This document shows, piece after piece, positions 17,334 through 25,677 of a stretch of 64,000 bases of DNA. The DNA lies in the NCBI RefSeq assembly GCF_000014965.1, contig NC_008554.1, forward strand, positions 2,654,001-2,718,000. The letters are read 5' to 3'. How positions within the stretch are numbered: position 1 is the first letter of the stretch; the number at the start of each line of letters is the position of its first letter. The DNA comes from Syntrophobacter fumaroxidans MPOB. Lineage in GTDB: Bacteria; Desulfobacterota; Syntrophobacteria; Syntrophobacterales; Syntrophobacteraceae. The position numbers were made by a program, and so were the translations under genes. The notes beneath the pieces are model-generated. The model was not told the DNA's origin, did no database searches, and saw nothing but the letters and a program-made list of their open reading frames with translations.

Positions 17334-17512
17334 TGGCGGAAACAGTGTGGGACAAGCTATTGATCCGCATGACGCGCTCAGCTTAAAAGCCGAGAACAGT
17401 TCTTAACGATCCTTTTGACCTTCTTCTCTCCCCTGCACTGTATTGTTTCAAGACTCTAGTTGTTCGCCGCAGTTAACCTTTTCTTAGTGTCCGTTCGGGA
17501 GACCTCTTGCAT

Positions 17513-17534
17513 GGAACAGGTTTGTTCCTGTTCC
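17513..17534 (+). promoter_or_regulatory. Leader hairpin 1
   Basis: Perfect 8-bp inverted repeat GGAACAGG / CCTGTTCC with loop TTTGTT in the leader of the exopolysaccharide operon. There is no following T-run, so a structural or protein-binding role is more likely than termination. Confidence 0.4.
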
Positions 17535-17630
17535 GTCGGAGCGAAAGACGTCGGATGTTTGCGTGCGTTTGTGGCTCCGTTTTCCCGAGGACGTGATCGC
17601 GTTTTCAAGCCCATATCGATTCCGCCCTGG

Positions 17631-17660
17631 CGGTTACATGATGAAAGGGATCTGTAACCG
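17631..17660 (+). promoter_or_regulatory. Leader inverted repeat 2, possible operator
   Basis: Perfect 8-bp inverted repeat CGGTTACA / TGTAACCG separated by 14 bases. The half-site spacing (22 bases centre to centre) fits a dimeric DNA-binding protein, or a 14-base-loop hairpin in RNA. Confidence 0.4.
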
Positions 17661-17981
17661 AGTTTGCGGAGCTTTGCGCGGGCGGTCCTTGAATGTTCCC
17701 CGATTTTGAGCGCTCACTTCAGGCAAGAGCGCAGACGTTGTGCCGAAAACGAATGTCGCGCGGCCGCGGTTGCTCGCGGGCGCATGGTTTACAGATTCCG
17801 TTCGGCCGTATCGATCACCCCGAGTCGGCGTGATCGAGAGGGTATGGCCTTCGCGGCCGCGGAAGGTTCGCTCCGCCCCGTTGCGCGGCCAGTGGAGGAA
17901 TACCCGTCCACGGGCGTGGGCGCGGGTCGCGGGGGCAAGCTTTCGTGCTTTGCCTGACAATCCGGAACGAGAGGAACATCG

Positions 17982-19097
17982 ATGAGGTTGACGCGCAGTC
18001 TTTTGGCGATCCTGGCCGTCTGCATGTGGATATCGGGCTGCGGCGGGGCCACGTGGGAGAACCGCGTGGTGTCCGGCAGCACCGGGCCCGTGTGGGAAAT
18101 CCGGTCCGCCCGGTCTTCGCGGGCCGTTCAGTCCGTGCCGCAGCAGGCCCTGACCGAGGTGGACCCCCAGGCCAGACAGATCCGGCTCCAGGAACAGCTG
18201 TTGAAGCAGGCCGCCCTGGCGGGCGGAGGCGACTTCAAGGATTACCGGGTGGGCCCGGAGGATTTGTTGCAGGTCGGTTTCCTCGATGCGGAGAAGCTCA
18301 GCTCGGAGGTCCGGGTGGACGGCGAGGGCAGGATCCGGCTGCTGCTGGTCGGTGACGTGGAGGTGAGCGGTCTGACGCCCGTGGAGATCGCGAGGAAGCT
18401 CACGCGGCTCTACCGGGAGGGCGACTACCTGCGCAATCCCCAGATCGCGGTGGCCGTCAAGGAATACCGGCATCAGAAGGTCGCCGTGACGGGAGCGGTG
18501 AACAAGCCCGATCACTACGCGCTCATCGGCCCGCGCACGCTCCTGGAAGTGCTGGGCATGGCCGGGGGGCTGTCGGAAAAGGCCGGCGAGTCGGTTCACG
18601 TCATACGCCCCCGGGACGGCGCTTCGGCGTCTTCGGCCGAATCGCTCGAACCGTCCGCATCTTCGGGGACGCAGACCGTCGTCGTGGATCTCAACCGGTT
18701 GCTGCTCAAGGGCGCCACCGAGTTGAACGTCCCCGTCAGGAACGGAGACGTCGTTTTCGTGCCGTTCGCCCAGACGGCTTTCGTCCTGGGGGCCGTCACC
18801 AAGCCGGGAGGCGTGCTTTTGCAGGACAACATGACGGTGACCAAGGCCATTTCCCAGACGGGGGGCCTTCACATCGTGCTCTCATCCTATCACGCCACCA
18901 TTTTGCGCGTGGACGAGGACGGGCGGCGCAGCACCCTCCCGGTAGACCTGGGACGGATCACCGGGGGCAAGCAGGAAGACGTGGCGCTGAAGGCGAACGA
19001 CATCGTGTACGTTCACGAAAGCCCGACCCGGCGGTTCCTGTTCGACATCAAGATGTTTCTCCCCGGCAGCGTCGGTTTGAACCCGGCGGCGCTGTGA
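17982..19097 (+). CDS. Wza-like polysaccharide export lipoprotein
   Basis: 371 residues with a lipoprotein signal ending WISGC (Cys near residue 20). The Poly_export domain follows (YRVGPEDLLQVGFLDAEKLS, GRIRLLLVGDVEVSGLTPVEI), then two SLBB-type segments (VAVTGAVNKPDHYALIGPRTLLEVLGMAGG and VLGAVTKPGGVLLQ). Such proteins form the outer-membrane channel for capsule or exopolysaccharide. A Ser/Ala-rich insertion (about residues 210-230) interrupts the first SLBB. GAGAGGAACATCG precedes the ATG. It heads the polysaccharide operon and pairs with the Wzc-like kinase downstream. Confidence 0.92.
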   Translation: MRLTRSLLAILAVCMWISGCGGATWENRVVSGSTGPVWEIRSARSSRAVQSVPQQALTEVDPQARQIRLQEQLLKQAALAGGGDFKDYRVGPEDLLQVGFLDAEKLSSEVRVDGEGRIRLLLVGDVEVSGLTPVEIARKLTRLYREGDYLRNPQIAVAVKEYRHQKVAVTGAVNKPDHYALIGPRTLLEVLGMAGGLSEKAGESVHVIRPRDGASASSAESLEPSASSGTQTVVVDLNRLLLKGATELNVPVRNGDVVFVPFAQTAFVLGAVTKPGGVLLQDNMTVTKAISQTGGLHIVLSSYHATILRVDEDGRRSTLPVDLGRITGGKQEDVALKANDIVYVHESPTRRFLFDIKMFLPGSVGLNPAAL

Positions 19098-19164
19098 ACC
19101 CGCGGTGCGCTCGAGTCCGCGGCATCGGGCGGCGGGGCGTGAAGTACTTCCTTCGTGCGTCCGG

Positions 19165-19210
19165 CCGGCACATCGGTCCGTAGCAAGGGACGGGGTTTAT
19201 CCCGCCCGCG
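19165..19210 (+). repeat. Short palindromic repeat, TTTAT-loop family, member C
   Basis: GGCACATCGGTCCGTAGCAA, then CGGG-TTTAT-CCCG with GCCCGCG following. It joins the left half of member A with the GTAGCAAGGG of member B, which shows the two are the same family. It lies in the gap between the Wza-like and Wzc-like genes. Confidence 0.65.
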
Positions 19211-19321
19211 TCGCCTCCCGCCGGGCACCCCTTTTTCCGCGCGCCTCGGAATCCCATCCCGGAATTTCGGGGCGGGAAGCCCGGCGACACCCGATTTTTC
19301 ACGCATCACAGGATTCCATCC

Positions 19322-21559
19322 ATGCAAAACCATCCTTCGAACGAAATTGCTGTGCCGGCTTCGGCGTCGGTGACGGCGGCCGCGCAGACGTATTACGCAA
19401 TGGAGGAGGAACAGGTCGTCCATCTCAGGGACTACTGGCACATCCTGGCCAAGCGGAGACGTTGGTTCATCGGGGTTTTCTGGGGGGTGATGCTTTCGAC
19501 CCTGCTGGTGATCCTGCTGATGGATCCCGTCTACAAGGTGACCACCACGCTCCAGATCATCCAGGACAACCCTTCGGCCATCCTCGGCGGAAGCAGCGCG
19601 GACCCCCTGGGGGCGCTGACCGGATCGAGCGAGCTCGACCGCTTCTACGAGACCCAGTACAACATCCTGCAGTCCCGGGCCATCGCCTACGGGCTCATCG
19701 ATTCGTTGAACCTGAAGGAGCACCCCTCCTACAAGGAGATGGAAGCCGACAACAGGAACGACCCGCCCGAAGTCGTCCGGCAGAAGTACGCCGAGTTCCT
19801 GCTGGACAACCTCAAGATCGAGCCGGTCAAGAATTCCTACCTGGTGAACGTCTCTTTCAAATCGACGGACCAGAAGCTCGCGCAAAAGCTGCCGGAGGCC
19901 ATCCAGGGAGAGTACCTGAAACTGTCCATGACCACGCGGCAGCAGTCCTACACCCTGTTGCGGCAGTGGCTGGAGGACGAGCTGACGCGCCTGGGAAAGA
20001 AACTGGAGATTTCCGAGCGGAGCGTGTACGCGGACGGGCGGAATCACGACTTTTTGTCCCTGGAGGAAGGCCAGTTCAACGTGATCGTCCAGAAATACGT
20101 GGAGGTGAGCAAGGCGCTGACCGTGGCCCAGTCGGAGCGGGCGATCAAGGAGGCGCAGTCCCGGCAGATCAGCGAAAAGGGAGCCGACGCCCCCCTGATC
20201 ACCAACCACCCCCTGGTCACGCAGCTCAGGCAGCAGTTGATCGATCTCCAGGGCCAGGTCACGGGAAGCGGGCAGATATTCGGTTCCAATTACCCGGAAC
20301 ACAAGGGGCAGAGCGCGCGGATGAGCGAGCTGCGCGAGCGGCTCGGACAGGAGGTGAGGCGCATCGAAGCGAGCGTCCGGGCGGACTACGAGGCGGCCCT
20401 GCGCGCGGAAAACCTGCTTCAGAAGGAATTCGACCTTCAGAAGGAGAAGGTCATCGATTTGCAGAACGGCCTGGTGCAACACCACATTCTCAAACGCGAC
20501 CTGCAGACGAACCAGACCCTCTACGAGGGGCTTCTCGCCCGCATGAAGGAGGCGAGCATCGCGAGCACCATGGTGGCGAGCAACGTGTCGGTGGTCAACA
20601 CGGCGGAGACGCCCTACAAGCCGTGGGTGCCCAAGCCCCTGCTCTTTCTCGGCCTGGCCGCGGTCATCGGCGCCCTGCTCGGCACCATGACGGCCTTTTT
20701 CGTCGAATACCTGGACAGCTCCATCAAGAACACCGAGGAACTGGAAAGGAATTGCCGGATTCCCGTGCTGGGAGTGGTGCCGCTGGCCGACGCCGGGGAG
20801 GTGCGGGCGCAGGGAAACCACGTGGACCTCATCGCGCATTACAAGCCCATGTCCATGGTGGGCGAGGCCGTTTTCCAGATCCGGTCGGCGATCATGCTGT
20901 CGGTTTCCGGGGCTCCGCCCCAGAGTATCGTGGTCACCAGCGCCAACCCGATGGAAGGCAAGACCTTCGTGGCGGCGAACATCGCCGTGGCCCTGACCGC
21001 GAACGACCACAGATGCGTGATCCTGGATTGCGATTTGAGGAAACCCAGGCTGCACAAGGTTTTCGAGCAGGACAACCGGATCGGCCTGAGCAGCCACCTC
21101 ACCGGCCGTGCCGACCTGGAGAAGATCATCCGACGCACCGTGGTCCCGAACCTGCATTTCATCCCTGCCGGCCCGATGCCTCCCAACCCTAACGAGTTCT
21201 TCATGTCCAGCGCCTTCGAGAACCTGGTCCGGCGCCTCCGGGAGGAATACAACCATATCATTCTCGATTCGCCGCCGGTCATCGGGTTTGCGGATGCCCG
21301 TTCGCTTTCGGTCCATGCGGACGGGGCGGTGCTCGTATTCAGGCACCACTGCACCACGGGCGAGGCCGGGCGTCTTGCGGTGCAGCTGATGACGCAGAAC
21401 CACTGCCATATTTTGGGCGGGATTCTGACCATGGCCAGGAAGGACCTCATGGGGCCCGGCGCCTACTACGGCTACTACCAAAACTACCACAGGTACTACG
21501 GGGGGTATCGTTCGGAGGGGGAAGACGGTTCCCGGAAAAGATCGGGGCGCGCGGGGTAG
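19322..21559 (+). CDS. Wzc-like polysaccharide co-polymerase and tyrosine kinase
   Basis: 745 residues. The N-terminal Wzz domain is bounded by membrane helices near residues 45-65 and 440-460 (LLFLGLAAVIGALLGTMTAFF), with a long coiled-coil-prone periplasmic region between. The cytoplasmic C-terminus is a BY-kinase: Walker A ANPMEGKT with Lys near residue 547, Walker A' VILDCDLRKPRL, Walker B HIILDSPPVIG. The tail carries seven tyrosines within about 20 residues (from GAYYGYYQNYHRYYGGYR), the usual autophosphorylation cluster. These proteins set chain length and drive export through the Wza partner. Confidence 0.93.
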   Translation: MQNHPSNEIAVPASASVTAAAQTYYAMEEEQVVHLRDYWHILAKRRRWFIGVFWGVMLSTLLVILLMDPVYKVTTTLQIIQDNPSAILGGSSADPLGALTGSSELDRFYETQYNILQSRAIAYGLIDSLNLKEHPSYKEMEADNRNDPPEVVRQKYAEFLLDNLKIEPVKNSYLVNVSFKSTDQKLAQKLPEAIQGEYLKLSMTTRQQSYTLLRQWLEDELTRLGKKLEISERSVYADGRNHDFLSLEEGQFNVIVQKYVEVSKALTVAQSERAIKEAQSRQISEKGADAPLITNHPLVTQLRQQLIDLQGQVTGSGQIFGSNYPEHKGQSARMSELRERLGQEVRRIEASVRADYEAALRAENLLQKEFDLQKEKVIDLQNGLVQHHILKRDLQTNQTLYEGLLARMKEASIASTMVASNVSVVNTAETPYKPWVPKPLLFLGLAAVIGALLGTMTAFFVEYLDSSIKNTEELERNCRIPVLGVVPLADAGEVRAQGNHVDLIAHYKPMSMVGEAVFQIRSAIMLSVSGAPPQSIVVTSANPMEGKTFVAANIAVALTANDHRCVILDCDLRKPRLHKVFEQDNRIGLSSHLTGRADLEKIIRRTVVPNLHFIPAGPMPPNPNEFFMSSAFENLVRRLREEYNHIILDSPPVIGFADARSLSVHADGAVLVFRHHCTTGEAGRLAVQLMTQNHCHILGGILTMARKDLMGPGAYYGYYQNYHRYYGGYRSEGEDGSRKRSGRAG

Positions 21560-21680
21560 TCTTGCGCACCGGGGTGACGGCCGCTGTTTTGCGGTGATTG
21601 GCGGCCTACGGCGCCGGCATTGAAGCCGGCGGGCAAGGGTGGTGCCCGCGACGGGGCATGAAAGACAGGAGCGAAAAGTG

Positions 21681-22895
21681 ATGGACGAGGAAACAATCTT
21701 CAGGGAATTTTTTCGCAACAAAACGATCCTGGTCACCGGCGCGGCCGGCACGGTCGGCAGGGAGCTGGTTTCCCAGCTCATCGGATTGGAGCCCGGCGAG
21801 ATTCGTCTCTTCGACAACAACGAATCGGAGCTGTTCTTTCTCAACGACGAATACCGCGAGACCGGCCGGGTGCGCTGCTACCTCGGGGACATTCGCGACG
21901 CGCAGAAGCTGCTGAACCTCACCAAGGCGGTGGACCTGGTTTTCCACACGGCTGCTTTCAAGCATGTGATCCTCTCGGAATACAATCCGTTCGACGCGGT
22001 GCAGACCAACATCAACGGGGTGAAGAACATCGTGCAGGCGGCCATGGCCAACAACGTCGGGCGCGTGATTTTCACGAGCTCGGACAAAGCGGTGAATCCC
22101 ACCAACGTCATGGGGACATCCAAGCTCATGGGGGAGCGGATCATCACTGCGGCCAACATCGTGAACAACAACGGGCCGCAGGTGTTTTCCAGTGTTCGTT
22201 TCGGCAACGTGCTGGGGTCCAGGGGATCGGTGGTCCCGATTTTCGCGAATCAGATCCTACGCGGGGAGCCGGTGACGATCACCGACGTCCGGATGACCCG
22301 GTTCGTCATGACGGTCCGGGAAGCGGCGAGGCTGGTGATCGAGGGGGCGGTGCTGAGTTGCGGGGGCGAGGTCTTCGTGACCAAGATGCCGGTCATGCGC
22401 ATCGTCGACCTTGCCCGGACGATGATCGAGATGCTCGCGCCCGTGGCCGGGATCGAGCCGGATGCGGTGCCGGTGAAAATCATCGGAGCCAAGCCGGGCG
22501 AGAAGCTCTACGAAGAGCTGATGAGCCAGGAGGAAGTGGCCCGCGTCAAGGAGCTCCCCAGCATGTTCGCAATCCTTCCCGCCCTGCGGTCGTTTTACCA
22601 CAGGATCGACTATCGCTACGCCGACATGCTCCCCAACCAGAATATCACGAATCCCTACATTTCTTCTTCACAAATTCCCATGGCCGTCGAGGAGATCAAT
22701 GTGTACATGGAGGATAACGGAATCCTCGATGAGTATTTCGGCCCGAACCTTTCCCGCACGCCGGACAACGGGAGAGGTACGACTCTCAGGTTGGACAAGG
22801 CCGCCCAAGGCCATCTTCACAAGGAACCCACCAACGGGGAGGACGCGTCCGATGCCGGGGTGCTGCGCATGGCTAGGGCCGAGCACGGCCGCTAA
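21681..22895 (+). CDS. Polysaccharide biosynthesis nucleotide-sugar 4,6-dehydratase (CapD/WbpM-like)
   Basis: 404 residues, an extended SDR protein without the N-terminal membrane helices of full-length WbpM. It has the NAD(P) motif TGAAGTVGRELV, LFDNNESELFFL, FHTAAFKHV and the active-site segment TSSDKAVNPTNVMGTSKLMG. Methionine replaces the SDR tyrosine, as in WbpM-type dehydratases where Asp-Lys and Met-x-x-x-Lys do the work. It probably acts on UDP-GlcNAc or a similar sugar nucleotide to feed the polysaccharide. ATG 21681 is preceded by AGGAGCGAAAAGTG. The C-terminal 50 residues beyond EEINVYMED are unconserved. Confidence 0.87.
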   Translation: MDEETIFREFFRNKTILVTGAAGTVGRELVSQLIGLEPGEIRLFDNNESELFFLNDEYRETGRVRCYLGDIRDAQKLLNLTKAVDLVFHTAAFKHVILSEYNPFDAVQTNINGVKNIVQAAMANNVGRVIFTSSDKAVNPTNVMGTSKLMGERIITAANIVNNNGPQVFSSVRFGNVLGSRGSVVPIFANQILRGEPVTITDVRMTRFVMTVREAARLVIEGAVLSCGGEVFVTKMPVMRIVDLARTMIEMLAPVAGIEPDAVPVKIIGAKPGEKLYEELMSQEEVARVKELPSMFAILPALRSFYHRIDYRYADMLPNQNITNPYISSSQIPMAVEEINVYMEDNGILDEYFGPNLSRTPDNGRGTTLRLDKAAQGHLHKEPTNGEDASDAGVLRMARAEHGR

Positions 22896-22962
22896 GGTAT
22901 GCCTGTAGCGGAGACGGGGGCATTTCCCGTTTCGGGTCAACCGAACCTCATAAGGTATATCT

Positions 22963-24258
22963 GTGGGTCTGCTCAAGAATACCATAACCGTCGTAGGGAT
23001 GCGGATTGTCCTGACACTGCTGATTTTTCTGGCGGACATCGTTGCCTCTCGCTATCTCGGCGTGGCGCTGAAGGGGGATTACTTCTTCCTCGCATCCAGT
23101 GTGCTCTTGGTGGGCACGTTGCTTACCGGCGGAATGCATCTCGGGAATGTTTACTATCTGCGGTCCATTCCCCTGAGTCAACTGTCCGCGAATACCCTGA
23201 TTTACGTCTCCGGGGTGGCACTGATCGTCTTTTGTGCGGGCTTTCCCCTGGCCTCGAAGATTCCCGTCCTGGCACGAGGCAACCAGGCTCTGACCGTCAT
23301 ATTCATTTTCTGCCTGGTGCTGGATTGCACTTGTACCATTTTCATGAACTTTTTCATTGGCCTGGGCGAGCTTGCCCGATATGCCATGGTCCGCATCGTG
23401 CGCCGCGGCATGTTTCTGGTCCTGCTTCTGGGGGCATGGCTGATCTGGGAACCTTCGCTTGAACTGACGCTGTTCTTTTATCTGGCAACCACCGTCATAG
23501 CCCTCGCGCTGACGGGATACCTTCTTCCTCTGCAGTCCGGCGTCTTCCGCTGCCAGTGGCAATCCCTGGGTAGGTGCCTCTCCTATGGCCTCCGTAGCCA
23601 AGCATTGGTTTCAGTGGACATGGGTACCCAGCGTATCAACACAATCGTCTTGGGATTCTGGGCAACTTCCATGGATAACGGGCTGTTTTCGGTCGCCCTC
23701 AATTTCGGGCAGGCCCTGTGGCTGCTCTCCGGTGTTCTGTATGTTGTCGTCCAGGCAGGAGTCTCCCACTCAGCCGAAAAGCAACTGGCCGACCTCGAGA
23801 GACTCTGCCGCCACTCCCTCTTTCTCATGGTTATCGGCGGGTTCGCCCTGGGCCTTCTGGCAGACCCCTTGGTCCGGCTGGTATACGGCGCTGAATTCGA
23901 GGGCTCCGGTGCGCTCCTCCGGCTTATGCTGCCGGGATTCGCCGGCTATTCCCTCTATACCCTTTGCTCCAGTTTCATGATCGTCAACGGCCGGGCTGGG
24001 ACGGCCTTACTGGGCAGCTTGGGAGGCCTCCTGGTAAACGTCACGATTGGGCTGGCCCTTATTCCCCACATGGCCGCCACTGGCGCCGCCATGGCATTGA
24101 GCTGGGGCTACCTGAGCGGGACTATGCTGCTGATGTTTCTCATATGCGTGATCTTCAAGGCCAGACCTTCCTCCCTTTTATTTTTGAGACGAGCAGACCT
24201 CCAGCACCTGGCATCCGTGCTCTCTGGCTGGAGGAAATGTATCGGGCGAGTGCCTTAA
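22963..24258 (+). CDS. Wzx-like oligosaccharide flippase
   Basis: 431 residues with about 12 membrane segments and the MOP/flippase N-terminus (LLKNTITVVGMRIVLTLLIF, ASRYLGVALKGDYF). Internal segments such as FWATSMDNGLFSVALNFGQALW and the late VNVTIGLALIPHMAATGAAMA follow the two-bundle pattern of Wzx. It would move lipid-linked repeat units across the inner membrane for the Wzy-type pathway. It starts with GTG; the ribosome binding site is weak. G+C drops slightly from here through about 28.7 kb compared with the Wza/Wzc genes, hinting at a variable, possibly exchanged, central part of the locus. Confidence 0.88.
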   Translation: MGLLKNTITVVGMRIVLTLLIFLADIVASRYLGVALKGDYFFLASSVLLVGTLLTGGMHLGNVYYLRSIPLSQLSANTLIYVSGVALIVFCAGFPLASKIPVLARGNQALTVIFIFCLVLDCTCTIFMNFFIGLGELARYAMVRIVRRGMFLVLLLGAWLIWEPSLELTLFFYLATTVIALALTGYLLPLQSGVFRCQWQSLGRCLSYGLRSQALVSVDMGTQRINTIVLGFWATSMDNGLFSVALNFGQALWLLSGVLYVVVQAGVSHSAEKQLADLERLCRHSLFLMVIGGFALGLLADPLVRLVYGAEFEGSGALLRLMLPGFAGYSLYTLCSSFMIVNGRAGTALLGSLGGLLVNVTIGLALIPHMAATGAAMALSWGYLSGTMLLMFLICVIFKARPSSLLFLRRADLQHLASVLSGWRKCIGRVP

Positions 24259-24285
24259 AAAGCACGCACCCGAAAAGGTGAAATC

Positions 24286-25665
24286 GTGTTATACAAGCTG
24301 CTCGACACACCATTTATCGGGGGCCTGGTCATGAGTTCTTGCATGCTGGCCTGCCTGACGATCTTTTTCTATCGACGGCGCAACATGCTGTCGGTTCTTC
24401 TGCTGGCTTTCTTCTTCATCACGGCTGGATTTGCTATCCTGAATTACCTGCTCCCAATCGTCGGGTTGACTCCGGATGCGGTGGAGCGGTACATTCCCTG
24501 GGCAACGGCAATAGCCGCCGGTTGGCAGAAGAGTATTTTGCAGAGCATTACTTCCATTAACCTGATGGAGACAGCCAAGCAAATTCCCGCTTACACCGTC
24601 CCGCTCGCCATCTTGTTCTACCTTTTTGACTACTCCATCCTTTGCGGCTACCTGCTCAGCACCATCTTCGGTATTCTGTGCATCTATGAGCTCTACCACA
24701 TCGCCGAGGACTTGTTCGACGAGCGGACCGCCAAGCTAGCAGCGTTCCTGCTGGTTTGTTCACCGCTCTTCTGCCTCCTGTCAACCATGCTCCTCAGGGA
24801 CACGATGACCCTTCTCTTCATCCTCTGGTTTTTCCGGCTCTGGCTTTTGCATGACCGGGAACCAGTCATCAAATACCGACTCCTGATGATCTTCAGCCTC
24901 GGCTACGCAGGGTTGCTGCGCCCCGCTATCATATTTGTCATTCTTTTTTCCGTGGTGTGTGCCAAGACCATTTTCAACCCGACGCAACGGAGAGGAATTC
25001 TTTTTCGAATCACTGCGCTGACCAGTGCGATTGTAGTCCTGGCCTTCATTTTCAGCCTGATCAACAAAGTTGATGTGATCTCCCAAGCCAGAATCATGCA
25101 AGGAGTGAAGTACTCGGACATTGAGGCAATAAACGCTCGGCAGGCGGCGAGTGCGGATGCCGGGTCAGCCTACGCCCCCGCAATCAACTACGGCAGTTTC
25201 ACTGACATCCTGCAGTATCTCCCTCTGCTCATCGTCGATTTCATGGGCGGCCCATTTCCCTGGCAGGTGAAGAAGGTCAGTCAGGGTCTGGCCATGCTCG
25301 ATTCGGGAGCACTGTGGCTCCTGTATCTCTTCTTCCTTCCGGAAATGGTGCAATTTTTCAGGCGGAACAGGAAATGGGGTGGGATCATTTTCAGCTATCT
25401 GGTCGTGGGTGTATCGGCGTCTGCGGCGCTGCAGAGTAACCTCGCGGCAGCCCAGCGTCACCGCCTGATTTTTACGGTGATCATTCTGCCGCTTGCCGCC
25501 CATGGTATCGCCAAATTCCTGTGGGGAAAGCATCGTGCCATCAATCGTTCCGCTTGGGGGGCCGCACCGGGCCTTTCGTCGTTCACGGGCGGCTCGGTGC
25601 CGGGCGTCAGTCGGCTCTATCCGGATCCCCCCCTTGCAGATCGTGTGCCGGCACCTGTACGTTAA
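24286..25665 (+). CDS. Multi-spanning membrane protein, candidate polysaccharide polymerase or GT-C transferase
   Basis: 459 residues with 9-11 hydrophobic segments. A polar loop of about 75 residues (from KVDVISQARIMQGVKY to GGPFPWQVKK) lies between membrane segments, and RDTMTLLFILWFFRLW and AAAQRHRLIFTVIILPL contain conserved-looking charged positions. No signature decides between a Wzy polymerase and a GT-C mannosyltransferase-like protein. Position between flippase and glycosyltransferase, and the absence of any other Wzy candidate in the locus, favours polymerase. GTG start 27 bases after the flippase; the C-terminal 40 residues are Pro/Gly-rich. Confidence 0.7.
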   Translation: MLYKLLDTPFIGGLVMSSCMLACLTIFFYRRRNMLSVLLLAFFFITAGFAILNYLLPIVGLTPDAVERYIPWATAIAAGWQKSILQSITSINLMETAKQIPAYTVPLAILFYLFDYSILCGYLLSTIFGILCIYELYHIAEDLFDERTAKLAAFLLVCSPLFCLLSTMLLRDTMTLLFILWFFRLWLLHDREPVIKYRLLMIFSLGYAGLLRPAIIFVILFSVVCAKTIFNPTQRRGILFRITALTSAIVVLAFIFSLINKVDVISQARIMQGVKYSDIEAINARQAASADAGSAYAPAINYGSFTDILQYLPLLIVDFMGGPFPWQVKKVSQGLAMLDSGALWLLYLFFLPEMVQFFRRNRKWGGIIFSYLVVGVSASAALQSNLAAAQRHRLIFTVIILPLAAHGIAKFLWGKHRAINRSAWGAAPGLSSFTGGSVPGVSRLYPDPPLADRVPAPVR

Positions 25666-25677
25666 GGGGCGCGACAA

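Larger units (their letters stand above)
16591..17981. other. Long intergenic region and probable exopolysaccharide leader
   Basis: 1.39 kb without a convincing gene. 16591-17100 is GC-rich and holds a perfect hairpin (16686-16716) and a palindromic repeat (16936-16968). 17130-17420 turns sharply AT-rich and contains a good promoter (17306-17333). 17340-17981 would be an approximately 640-base untranslated leader with inverted repeats at 17513-17534 and 17631-17660. Open frames inside it lack start context and family motifs. Confidence 0.6.

Noticed and set aside
17173-17406. Short open frames in the AT-rich leader region
   Set aside because: They overlap the promoter or lack start context. 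The region fits regulatory DNA better.
17340-17460. Cyclic di-GMP riboswitch or JUMPstart/ops element in the polysaccharide leader
   Set aside because: The GEMM core and GGCGGTAGCGTG were looked for by eye and not found; a structured leader remains possible but unnamed.
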